Notes under the pieces: generated by a model
Database searches by the model: none
Told to the model about the DNA's origin: nothing
Seen by the model: only the letters and a program-made list of their open reading frames with translations
Shown here: piece by piece, positions 12,601-22,080 of the stretch
Position numbering within the stretch: the stretch's first letter is position 1
Layout of the letters: the number at the start of each line of letters is the position of its first letter
Translations under genes and position numbers: made by a program
NCBI GenBank assembly: GCA_003116995.1
Contig: BDSL01000015.1
Coordinates: 620,001-684,000 of the forward strand
From: Yamagishiella unicocca
Taxonomy: Eukaryota > Chlorophyta > Chlorophyceae > Chlamydomonadales > Volvocaceae
Direction of reading: 5' to 3'
DNA: 64,000 nucleotides

Positions 12601-15600
12601 TGCCTCTGGAGCTGAGGCCCGTGGACGTGTCGCATGTGCGGCGGGGGGCGGGGGCGGGGCTTGGGAGGGGAGCGAGGGGCTGGGGAGGAACTTGCTGGTT
12701 ATAGCGCACCGTACAGGAGTTCCAATGATCGAATTTAGTGGGAAGATGGGTTTTGTCTCGGTTCTGTGTGTCGTCGTGTCCCCCGGCTTTCCGCGGTAAG
12801 CCCCTACCCGGCGTCTTCTACATCATGTAATTGGGTTTCGCCGCTCTCTCCCCGGGTCTTTTTGCAACCCCTCGGGCTCTTTGTGCCCCCCCTCCGGCCT
12901 CCCTCGGGCTGTCCTCTCACCCCCCCGGCCTCCGGCGCCCCCTGCCTGCCCCCCAGGTGGATGTGGAGGTGGACCTGCTGGCAGGCCGCTACGTGCTGCT
13001 GAGGGACTGCCCGCCGGAGCAGCGGCGGCGGCTGGCGGCACTGGTCAAGCAGCTGGGGGGGGTGGAGACGCAGAACTTTGTGGGTTACGGATGGTTGGGG
13101 TTGGGGGGATGAGTGGGGGCGAGGGGTGAGGGGTGAGGCGGGGGAGGTTGAGGGCGAGAGGCGGCGGGGCTGATGGAGGGTTGGCTGCATCTCTCTCTTA
13201 ACCATCACCACCCTTGCACTCGCCGTCGCCGCGTCAGCAGTACCCTTGGTGCAATCCCCCAACCGAGAGTCCTATTTTAGTAACACCGTAACTCCGACCC
13301 GGACTTTGTTACTCCTCGTAGTCGTCTTTCAGCCCGTTCGCATCGTACTCACTGCCACGCCCATACACACACACATACACACCCGCCAACCGCGGCCCCC
13401 CTTCCCTCCACACCCCTCCAGGTGCCCACCGGGCCGCAAAGCACGTCGTACGTGATCGTGGGCCGCTGCGACCCCGACCGCCCTGACCCACGGGTCGCTG
13501 CGCTAGCCACCCGGGCCGACCTGCTGCGGCCTCAGTGGCTGGAGGAGTGCGCGGATCAGCGCGCGCTGGTGGAGCCGCCGAGGCCCTCCCTGGCCTGGAG
13601 CATATGCAGCGGGGTAGGTGGGGCTGGCTGGGGAGGTCACGGGGTAACGCTCCAGGGAGGGGCAGCTTGAAGGGGCAAGGGCTTGACTGGATGGCCGTAG
13701 GGTTTTGAGGGGGGAAGTGTCGCTGTTGTTCGACAGGGGTGTGTGGAGCCGAGCGTGGGATAGCCCTGCACAGCAGGGCGGCTGGGGCCGTACGTGCCCA
13801 GCCCGCAAGCCGACCCCCCGGTGTCTCAGTCAGGGTTTTTGTTTTTGTTTTCGTTTTTGTTTTTTGTTTGTTTTGGTTTTGCTTCTGGGTCCCCAACGCA
13901 TCCTCCAGGGGGGCCACCTCCACCCACTCCCCGCACCCTCCCTCGCCCTGGGCCCCGGCGCCTGCAGACCCGCGAAAAGTACAACTCCATCATGGACCCG
14001 TACGGCGATCCGTACTTTGAGCTGCTGGGCGAGGAGGACCTGGCTGCCGTACTGTCCCGCCACGTCACCGCCGGGCAGCTGGCGGCGGCGAGGGCGGCGC
14101 TGGAGGAGGCGGCGGCCATGCCCGCCCGGGCGCGGCGGCGAGTACGGCAGCAGGACGCCAGGCGGCAGCCGGATGGCAGGACGAGTGAGTGGAGCGAGTC
14201 CACGTGTCCACCCAAAGAGTGTACGGCTCATCGTGCGTGTCGTACACAAATCAGCATTATCTCCCTCTTTCGTCTGCGCTCTTTTCCGTTCGCCGTTTTT
14301 CGAACACCCCTCAAAAGTACTTGTGCACCCTTTTGCAACAGCGGCCGCGCGCGCTTCTTTCGTCGTCCCACCGCCCGCGCAGCCCTGTACGAGACCACCG
14401 ACGATCTTGTACGGCGGATCCGCGACGAGATCAACGAGATCGGCGAGAAGCCGCCCCCCGGCTCCATGTTCCTGGGCCTTACGCTGCTGTTCATGGAGAT
14501 GCACGACATACCGCCGCCGCCGGCGCCGCCGCTGCGCGCCGCCGCGCCGCTGGGGCTGCTGTCGGGCGTGTCGGACGCCGAGGCGTGCGCGCACGGCTGG
14601 GCCGCCGGAGAGCCCCGTGACCGAGTGGAGGCGCTCAAGGCCGCCGTCGTACGGCACGGCGGCGTGGTGGTGGACGCCTGGGACGAGCGTGTGACGCACC
14701 TGGTGCTGTACGACGGTGTGGACGAGCAGGACGAGCAGGTGCGGCGGGTGTTGGAGGCGGCTGAGCGCGCGTGCGGCGGCGGCGGCGGCAGCGGCGGCGG
14801 CGGCGGCGCCGCCGCCGCCGCCCGGGAGTTCACTCCGGAGGAGGTCATAGAGGCGCTCATCGACGTGGCGGAGTGCGCGGCGGATGAGGATGCGGCGGCG
14901 GAGGAGGGAGAGGAGCGGGAGGGGGGCGGCAACGGCGGCGAGGGTGAAGGCGCGGCGCGGCAGTTGCCGTCTGCGCAGGCGCGGTGTCTGTCGCTGATCC
15001 GGGCGGCGCTGGAGCGGCCCCGAGGGGTGGTGGAGGCGGTGGGCGCAGTACAGCTGGTCGACTGGCGGTGAGAGGGGCTGGGGGAGGGTGGGGAGAGGGC
15101 GGTAGGAGGCGGTGGGGAGAGGGCCGGGGGGCGGTGGGGAGGTCGGGTACTGGGGCGGCTGCGGCCCAGTCCGCGGGTGATGGGACGGGCTTGCCGGGAG
15201 CGCAATCATAGCCGCCTTCATACACATACACGCGGGGGCGTATCGTATAGGGTTTAGGATGCAGCTCAGCCGGGCCCCGCTGCGGCTCCTCGTTATGCAG
15301 GTGGGTGCGCGACTCCCTGCAGCGAGCCGCGGCCGCCGCCGCGGCCGCCGCCGCTGCAGCTGCCGCCCGGCTAGCAGCCGCCGCGGCTGGCGAGGTCGAG
15401 GAGGATGAGGATGAGGAGGCGGAGGACGAAGCGGCCACAGCGGCGGCGGTGGGTACCCTGTCTGAGCTGGACTACCCGCCACACATAAAGCCGCCGGGGG
15501 AGTGGCTCGGGCAGCAGCAGGCGGGCCAGCAAGAGGGGGGCCAGCAGACGGCGGTGGAAGAGGCGGAGGCGTTGACGGGCGCGGAGTCGCAGCCGCAGCC

Positions 15601-18070
15601 CTTGGCGTTGGACAGCGTGCAGGGTGCAGCCGTTGCTGGCGGCCTGGCGGCGGTGACGCTGCCGGCGCACCGTGTTTCGGCCACGCTGGGAAGCATCTGG
15701 AGGTCCATCCTGGACGAGGATAGCGAAGCGGAGGGAGAGGAGGAGGGGGGGCATCAGCGGCCGGCGGCCAACGCCGGCGCCGTCGCACTTGTCGCCGCCG
15801 CCGCTGCCGCCGCCGCGGGCGCACCGCTGCCGCCGGCGCCGTCGCACGCACCCTCCGCGCCGCCGCCGCCTCCTCCTTCATCTCAGGTCATGCCGCCGCC
15901 CGACGAGTTCATCCGTCACTGGCCATGGGAGCGCTTCCACATCGACCTGCCGGCACCGGAGGAGCTGGCCAAGCTGGGGACACATCGCCGCCGCCGCGGC
16001 AGCAGCTCCGACGGCGTGGGCGGCAGCACGGACCGGACCAGCATCACGGGGGGCACCACCGGGGGCACCACCGGGGGCACGAGCGACGGGCCGGGAACCG
16101 GCAGGAGGGGGAGCCCAGCCGCCGGCACCGGAGGTGGCGGAGGTGGGAGCGGCAGCGGCCGCGGGCCCTCTGGGGCTCGGACGCGCCGCCGTCGCCCTCC
16201 TGAGAGCTGGCGTCCGGGATCCAGCTCGCCGACGTCAACGGTCAAGACGGCGGCGGCAGCGGCGGCGGCGCCGTCAGCGACGGGGGCCGAGCCGGGCGGC
16301 GGCGGCGGCGGCGGACGCAAGAAGGCGGCGCAAGTGCCGTCGCGGGGCAGGCAGCGGAGGGCCGAGACCGGCGGCGTGGCGGCAGCCGCGGCGGACGGCG
16401 ATGCTGCGGCGGTGGATGCCGCATGCGGGGCGACGGCGGCGGCTGCTTCCCCAGCCGCGACCACTAAGACGCAGGTGAGGCGGGGGCGAACGGCCGCCGC
16501 CGTCCCCGCTCCCAGCGGCCGGGGCTCTCGCAAGCGCGCGGCGGCGGCGGCGGCGGCCCCGCCGCCGCCGCCGCTGAGCCCCACCCGCTCAGCCGCTGTG
16601 CCTGGCGCCGAGGGGCAGGACGGCGGCGCAACAGCGGCGGCGGAGGCCGTTGCAGGCAGGACGAAGCGTCCCAGGCGCGCCGCCGCCGCCGCCACCACCA
16701 CCACCACCACCACCGTTGAGCTGCCGTCACGGGAAAAAGAAAAAGGCGGCACCTGGGACCCCCTGGCGGAGCCGCCCGCACCGTCGCTGCCGCCGTCGCA
16801 GGCGTCGTCAAGAGGCGCGGGCCGCCTCCGGCGGGCTCCCAAGGCGCGGGCCACTCCGGAGCAGTGCGATGGGGACGAGGAGCAGGGCGGGGAGGGGGCC
16901 CACGGCGGGCGACGGGCGGAGGGAGCCCAGCGGCACGAGGTCCAGGGAGGGAGAGGCGCGCACGTGGGGGGGGCAGTCCCCGGGGAGAGGACTCCGACTC
17001 CAGCGGGGGTGCGGAGGGTACGGGACGTGGACGGTGGCGGGGAGGGAGGCGGTGCGGGCGAGGGCGGGGATGTCCCCAGCGCGCTGCGGTTGGACGGCGG
17101 CACCGGCTTTGATGACAGCACCCAGGGCCCCGGTCAGCTGCGGCGGCGCACGCTGCTGCCAGGACGTCACGACGTCAGCGTCGACAGCCAACATGGGCCC
17201 GCGATAGCCGCCGCGGGGTACGGCACCGCCGGTGCGACCGCCGCCGCCCCGGCGGCGGCGGCGGCGGAGGCGGCGGCCTCCTCTCTTGATGGCGTCGCTG
17301 CGCCCTCAGCCTCTGCCGCCACGGGCGCTGCAGGGAGGGCACCAGCCGCGGCGGCGGCGGCGGCGCCGCCGCCGCCGCCGCTTCGGAGGCGCCGGCTGAA
17401 AGACCTGCTGAACGCGCCGTACAGTGCTGCCGCGGACCAGCCCGCGCAGCAAGATGCGGGTGGGGGCCTCAGAGGCGGAGGCGGTGAGCGGGCAGCCCGG
17501 GTGGGCAGCAGCACAGTGGCCTCGGGACCTGGGGAGGCGCGGGGCCGAGCGCTGTGTACGCTGCTGCTGGAGAGCCAGGGTGATGAGGGGGCCGATGCCG
17601 AAGGAGGGGGGCTCAGGTACCCGGGTGCGGTGAGGTGGGTTGGCGAGGGTGGCGGTGCGCCAGCGGGGTCGGAGGCTGCAGCAAGCGCTGGCGGAGGCGG
17701 CGGTGTTGCTGCTGCGCCCGGCAGAGCGGTCACTACTGGTGCTGTTGTGGGGGGGCGGACGGCGCCGGCGGCGCCGCCGGTGACGTCACGGCCACCTCCA
17801 CCCGTGCTGGCGCAGCCGCCAGAGCCGCCAGCGGCAGGAGTGGGCCGGACCGCCGCCCTGGGTGCAGCGGGTCCAGCTGGCGGCGGCGCCGGATCTAGTG
17901 GTGGCGGCGGTGGTCGTGGTGATGGGGGTGGTGGTGGGAATGGGGGTCATGGTGATGCTGGTGGTGGGGGCGGTGGTGGGGGTGGGGTTCATGGCGGGGG
18001 TGGCGGCGGCTTCTTATTGGGCCTGCTGGCTCGTATGATGGGCGATGACAGCGACGAGGACGGCGGGTGA
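3615..18070 (+). CDS. LIG4: DNA ligase IV with long low-complexity C-terminal tail
   Basis: ATP-dependent nuclear ligase that, with XRCC4, seals double-strand breaks in non-homologous end joining. Exons: 3615-3746, 4056-4142, 4499-4540, 5005-5130, 5400-5465, 5579-5716, 5946-6074, 6303-6434, 7264-7424, 7907-7994, 8376-8504, 8767-8887 (could end earlier at a second GT), 9069-9145, 9336-9446, 9691-9725, 10110-10202, 10612-10799, 11591-11725, 12442-12635, 12957-13079, 13422-13613, 13968-14184, 14383-15067, 15301-18070. All phases agree, giving about 2056 residues. Visible motifs are KFDGER with the adenylated Lys near residue 277, FFSRRG, ILDGE, FDVLF, EEGIVIK and WLKVKPDY. BRCT1 lies near 725-830, an XRCC4-binding-like linker (YGDPYF) follows, and BRCT2 ends at VDWRWVRDSL. 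Animal and plant LIG4 proteins are about 900-1200 residues; here the last exon adds about 920 residues rich in Ala, Gly, Pro, Arg and acidic runs. The start is the first in-frame ATG. Confidence 0.92.
6161..6216 (+). repeat. Dispersed intronic repeat family A, copy 1
   Basis: The pattern is ctatgcacc, a short spacer, ttccc(c)a, gtcg-g-taaccggttctttt and then tgtaacc. This copy lies in ligase intron 7. Related copies are at 7191-7250, 12287-12350, 23345-23399, 23684-23742 (reverse) and 33127-33175. Shorter relatives are near 8290, 12815, 25958, 33198, 33798, 35044 and 35625. Confidence 0.75.
7191..7250 (+). repeat. Dispersed intronic repeat family A, copy 2
   Basis: It ends about 14 bp before the exon at 7264, so it supplies most of the polypyrimidine-like tract of that 3' splice site. 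The core ccagtcgcgttaccggttct is the reverse complement of the copy at 23684-23742. Confidence 0.75.
7465..7553 (+). repeat. Dispersed intronic repeat family C, copy 1
   Basis: The core tagtgggcgcatggtcggcg follows a tgaaaaccggtgacac-like stretch. Two further copies sit in introns of unrelated genes at 32104-32190 and 63012-63077. The second half, gtgggcgcatgctggagca, is also present in the 32-kb copy. Confidence 0.75.
8005..8092 (+). repeat. 10-bp tandem array in LIG4 intron 10
   Basis: About nine copies of cacagcacgg with small variations begin about 10 nt downstream of the 5' splice site at 7995. Confidence 0.85.
11052..11584. mobile_element. Non-autonomous hAT-type element with 8-bp target duplication
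   Basis: The element spans 11060-11576 (517 bp). Its ends are inverted repeats of cagtgtttttttttt, starting with the CAGTG seen in hAT elements. It is flanked by identical 8-bp copies of cccccgcc at 11052-11059 and 11577-11584, the target-site length typical of hAT. Inside, on the minus strand around 11290-11480, is a decayed frame containing RNRLDEHLALC and FPFGDALRKW. This looks like the C-terminal end of a transposase, but that identification is inference. The element sits in LIG4 intron 17, and its right target copy ends 6 bp before exon 18. Confidence 0.85.
11761..11819 (+). repeat. Dispersed intronic repeat family B, copy 1
   Basis: The pattern is ggttcgaggaagacccgtgg, then atg-ccgaaaaaa, cgttta, acag and cgttttga. 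Fuller copies lie at 12361-12407 (reverse) and 26604-26661. Shorter forms of the gaggaagacccgtgg core occur near 10208, 10263, 31937 and 31972, and in reverse near 6276 and 32452. Confidence 0.75.
12287..12350 (+). repeat. Dispersed intronic repeat family A, copy 3
   Basis: This copy in ligase intron 18 is almost identical to copy 2 over ctatgcac and gttaccggttcttt. Immediately downstream is a reverse copy of family B (12361-12407), so the two families are nested or adjacent here. Confidence 0.75.
12361..12407 (-). repeat. Dispersed intronic repeat family B, copy 2
   Basis: This is the reverse-complement copy of the 11761-11819 element and lies in the same ligase intron (11726-12441). The intron transcript could therefore fold between the two copies. 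Confidence 0.75.
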
Positions 18071-18736
18071 GGGTGGGCCGTCGGGCGGAGATAATGAGGA
18101 TGGAGAGGACAGGACGATCCAGATTTGCTAGGGGGAATGCGCGGACCGCAGTTACGATAACTTTATCTCATTGTTCGTCTTTCTTGTGTTGGATATGTTT
18201 GGGGCATGGCAGTGGCGGAGGGCGTGAATGGTGGAGCTATGAGGTGGAGCGAGTGCAGCTTAGCGCGAACGGCGTTGGCGAGGCGACAGGGCGTCGTTAG
18301 TAATGACACCAGCGGTGGGGTCTAGCTACCGGGGAGGGGTCGGCAGCGGACCGCCAGGGTCCACTGGATGCCGAATGCACTGAGCGGCGAGCAGGTGGCC
18401 GGGGTTGTCGCCCTGGTGCGAAATCCTGTCCAAAGCATTTAGAGCATGCAGGTGAGGAATTTGCGTTTTGGACGGGCGAGGTTCAGGGGCAGGTCGTTGT
18501 GGGGTGGGGAACAAGCAAGCGAGGGAGGAGTTAAAGCATGGTACAGGTCAATGCTGTGCGCAGTTAATTTGATGTAAACACGCACAACCGACAAAATGTG
18601 CGATGGAAGCTCCTATCGGCGCAGCCTGTTGTACACCTGTCGAAACCGCTGCTTGAGCTGCAACAGTCTGCAGGAGTCCGGCATACTCGTCGGTAAGAGT
18701 ATATATCGTTGAGAGCAATCCAGGACTTCTCAAAAA
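18071..18736. other. Intergenic region between LIG4 and the coiled-coil gene
   Basis: It holds the 3' end of the ligase gene and the promoter of the next gene in the same direction. A TGTAA motif at 18573-18577 is the only candidate poly(A) signal I noticed for the ligase transcript. No coding sequence is convincing. Confidence 0.5.
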
Positions 18737-19255
18737 ATGGCCTCAGCAGTGCAGCGTGCTATTCTGATTGCCGGCGCGGCGAGCGGTATCGGCTTCAGCG
18801 GGTACTACTTGTCCCAGCTTCAAGAGGTCCAGAAGTATGAGAAAGACCAGAAGGACATTGAGCGACTCATCGATACGGAGCGCAAGCGCATGGCGGTGAC
18901 GACGAAAGCTCAGGCGGAGCAGGAGGAGCGCATCTCGGAGGCTGACAGCCAAGTGCGCGAGAGGCAGAAAGCGATGAAGGACTTGGAGCTCAAGCTAGAT
19001 GCTGCACGGAAGCAGGTTCAGCAGCTGGAGCAACAGCTTAAGGGCAAGGGCGAGGAGCTGAAGACTAAGCAGGCAGACCTCGTTGCGGCGCAATCCCGCC
19101 TCGTGGACCTACGCGCAGAGTCGGAGCGAGCGAAGCAGTCCGTGACTTTAGGGGAGAAGTCACTGGCGCTTGCCAATCAGAAGGTTGCTGAGGCCAAGCT
19201 CCTGACGAACCCTCTCAATCACCCGAAGGTCCTGGCTTTTATGTCGAAGAAGTGA
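18737..19255 (+). CDS. Small membrane-anchored coiled-coil protein, unknown function
   Basis: A single-exon gene of 172 residues with a good start context (aaaaaATGGC). Residues 7-26 (AILIAGAASGIGFSGYYLSQ) form a short Gly/Ala-rich hydrophobic segment that could be a membrane anchor or signal anchor. Residues about 30-160 are strongly charged and heptad-like (Glu, Lys, Gln, Arg, Leu), so a long parallel coiled coil is likely. The C-terminus ends in FMSKK. Codon use is less GC-extreme than in the ligase tail, and a TGTAA poly(A) signal follows 144 nt after the stop. I do not recognise the family. An organelle- or membrane-tethered scaffold is inference from the layout only. Confidence 0.85.
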   Translation: MASAVQRAILIAGAASGIGFSGYYLSQLQEVQKYEKDQKDIERLIDTERKRMAVTTKAQAEQEERISEADSQVRERQKAMKDLELKLDAARKQVQQLEQQLKGKGEELKTKQADLVAAQSRLVDLRAESERAKQSVTLGEKSLALANQKVAEAKLLTNPLNHPKVLAFMSKK

Positions 19256-19398
19256 TTGGATTGAGTGTCCTCGCAGTTCATTTTCGTGGCTGAATCGCAT
19301 TTTCTCTCTTGTTGAGTGGACGCGGTGAGAGTGCCCCTGGGTCGTTCCGTCCCTTGAGCAAAGGGAGCTCCAGTGTTTGGCCGTTTTCGTGAAGTGGC

Positions 19399-19403
19399 TG
19401 TAA
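19399..19403 (+). terminator. TGTAA polyadenylation signal
   Basis: TGTAA is the usual poly(A) signal in volvocine algae. This copy is 144 nt downstream of the stop codon at 19255, a normal distance. Confidence 0.65.
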
Positions 19404-22080
19404 CCTAATGTCTACGCCAAGCAGTTATTGTCTGGTGTGCGGTCCTTGAGGGCTTGCGCAGTCCATTAACTTTTAGGGGGCACTTCCGGATAGTTCATCA
19501 TGACGTACTCCAGCTGTGTCGCCCGATCCCTGGCTGCGGGTTTGCTTCGCCTGCGCGCGGCGGAACAACGTGACCGCTGCGGTGGATGGGTTACGCAGCT
19601 GGGTCGGGGTGGCCTGCGATGCCTCTCAGGACGTTTGGGCTTTTATCCTTCCGTCATTTCGGGTGTTGATGCATCTAGGCAGCGCACAGTTGCCTACCGT
19701 GAGAGCCAGCTCCTGGCTTGCTTACTCGTTGTTTCCTACTCGGTTGACGCCCCCAGAAGGTGCGTCCTTCGGCCGAACGCGCGCATGTGCGGCTCCCGAT
19801 GCCGGTCATCCCATCGCCCACCTGACCTCTTTCTCAATCTGCGGCGCGGGGCATATGCCGCGTGGTGGTGGTCGGCAAAGCCTGAAGGGCGGTGTGGGCG
19901 ACTCCTGCTGGTCGGTGCCGTTGCGGGCAGCTGCCCGCCGGAACGGCGGCGGCGGCGGCGGGACGGGTGGGCGGCCGAAGAGGAGCCACCGCGTGTGCTT
20001 TGCGGTGTTGTCCGCCGCGTCGGACGGTGTAATGGCGTGTGGTTCAGATGAGGTGGAGCGCGAGGGGTGAGGGACACGGAACCTTGGGTGAGCGGCGGAC
20101 CCGGGGGAGGGGGGGTAGTAACCCTGGGGGTCGGGGAGCGGCGACGGGCCGGGGCGCCTGTGTGAGTGTGTGTTTGCGCCGTAGCGAGTGTGTGCGTCGA
20201 TACCGTATGCTGTGGCGGCTTGCCTGTACCAGGGTGGCGCGGACGACGTGCCCGGCAGCTGGCTTGCAGGCGGTGCAGAGCAGGAGGCCGTAAGGAACTG
20301 GTTGTTGATGAAGACGCACGGGTTGCGTAGGTAGCTTCACAGGGTTTGAACGTGTGGATGTCGGATCGGATTGAGCCTTAGCTGTAGCGTATTGGGGAAC
20401 CCAGGGCCGAGCAGTCGCGTGAAGTGCTTTTCAGTGCCATCGCCCACCCCTGCAACCCCCCCAATTACGGTTATATCAAACCCAGTGCCCAGTAGTCCAT
20501 GTGGACGGGCGTGGGCGGGCTCGTAGGCGTGCGTTGCGTGCTGCTGGGCCGGGGAGGTCCACGGGAGGGCTCCTGGACCTGCCCGGGGGGGCTGGTCGGT
20601 TTGTGCTCATGCGTTGTGCTCATGCGGTAGGGTCCATGGTGCTGACGGGATCCGGCTGCGAGTGCGGGGGCGGGTCCCTGCCGAGGAGGCGTTCGGGTTC
20701 AGGTTGCAGCCTGTAACAATGGATCCAGTCGGTTCCTCGCGGGCCGTGTGTCGTTCGTCGTGCGGGCCCGGCATCACTTCCGGCTGCGGCTTCCCAGATC
20801 CTGCCCGCAAGCAGCCCGCAGCTCCGAAACCGGCACCCCGCTCCTTAGCCAGCCCTAACCGTTAAAATACCACCTGCTCCACCTCCGTAATATCAAGTAA
20901 CAAGGATCAGCGCAACGGCGCAGATAAGGTAGTCCACAGCAGGCAGGTAACCGACTAACCGTACTCCAAGTCGTACTCACCCACCACGAGTACGACTCGT
21001 ACATACTCGTATATACTAACGATAGCGTGCGGCCCAGGTAGCATTGCGACCAGGGGCGCCGCATCACTCGCCTTCCACATTCCATGCGTCCTTTGCCGCC
21101 AGGGCGGCACCATAAGGGGGGCACAAACACCGCCGCGACCCGACACCAACACCGCCTCCAGCCAGGAACACAACAACCGCACGACACGTGATCATTGTTG
21201 TCGCAGCTCGACCGAGTCGCCTCCTACCCCACCTCGGCGTCACAGCACTGCCTCCGCTTCCGCCTGCTCGCCTGCCTACCTTCCCAGCTCGCCTTTGCGT
21301 GTCATGGCGACAGCGCATCTGGTGGGCGCCGTACAACAAGCCAGGTGGCAAACCCTCCCCCATGAATGCAACCAGCCCTGGAGTTTTACGAGATGTTTTT
21401 TGCTACTACGCTGAAGTGTTCCCAAAGTGCACCGTTCCACCAGTCGTATCACCACCCACCTGCTTCCTTGCCCACTGCCCTAGCTCCACCTTACTCGCAA
21501 AGCTGCGCCGCAAATAAGGCCCACCCAGCAGCGCAGGGCACGCCAGCATCTCGCGCGCGCCCACTCAAACCTTCGACCGGACCCACCACCTGCCGCCTAC
21601 CACCTGCCTATCACGCCTGCATTGCAGCCTCTTCTACACAACGCTCCCCTTCCCCAAACACACACACATTCAGTCTCCTTTCCATGCTTGCAAACTTTGC
21701 AATAACACACACCGTGACGACCCAGACCGACTTCGACAGGGGGCTGACGCCCGCGACCAGTGCTCCCACCATCGGCCGAAGGTCCGCCGCTGATACTAAC
21801 CTGCTGTGGAATGCTCCACGTTCCCACATTTCTCCCAGCGATGAAACCCACCACCTCGCCTCTCGCTCGCTCCCCTCGCGCGCACCCCCACTGGCACGTC
21901 GAACACTCTCCGCTCTCGGCCCCCCCCCTCCACCGCCCCCCCACCTCACCTCTTCGCACACGGGTTTTCCTTGCAGCCCCTTCGTACACGGGCTTCCCTT
22001 GCAACCCACCCCACCCCTCCACCGCGCCTGACCTGACCCTACCACGCAACGCATACGCCGGCTCCCAGCCCCCAGCGCTC
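19404..22080. other. Intergenic region, no gene resolved
   Basis: Open frames of 100-185 codons around 19500-20070 overlap one another in two frames and on both strands, with no recognisable motif, so I treat them as chance. The region from about 21200 to 22080 has A/C-rich DNA and may contain the 3' UTR of the minus-strand WD40 gene. Motifs gttttccttgcag and cttcccttgcaac near 21963-22003 belong to a dispersed acacggg-type repeat. Confidence 0.4.

Noticed and set aside
13830..15881. 683-codon minus-strand open frame opposite the ligase gene
   Set aside because: It is a shadow of the GC-rich LIG4 exons, it runs through LIG4 introns, and its protein is only Arg/Pro/Ala low complexity without motifs.
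15916..17121. 401-codon minus-strand frame opposite the ligase tail
   Set aside because: It is a mirror of the Ala/Gly/Arg tail, giving Pro/Ser/Ala runs, with no independent evidence for a gene.
19500..20070. Two overlapping frames of about 184 codons
   Set aside because: They are in competing frames over the same G/T-rich DNA, without splice support or motifs.
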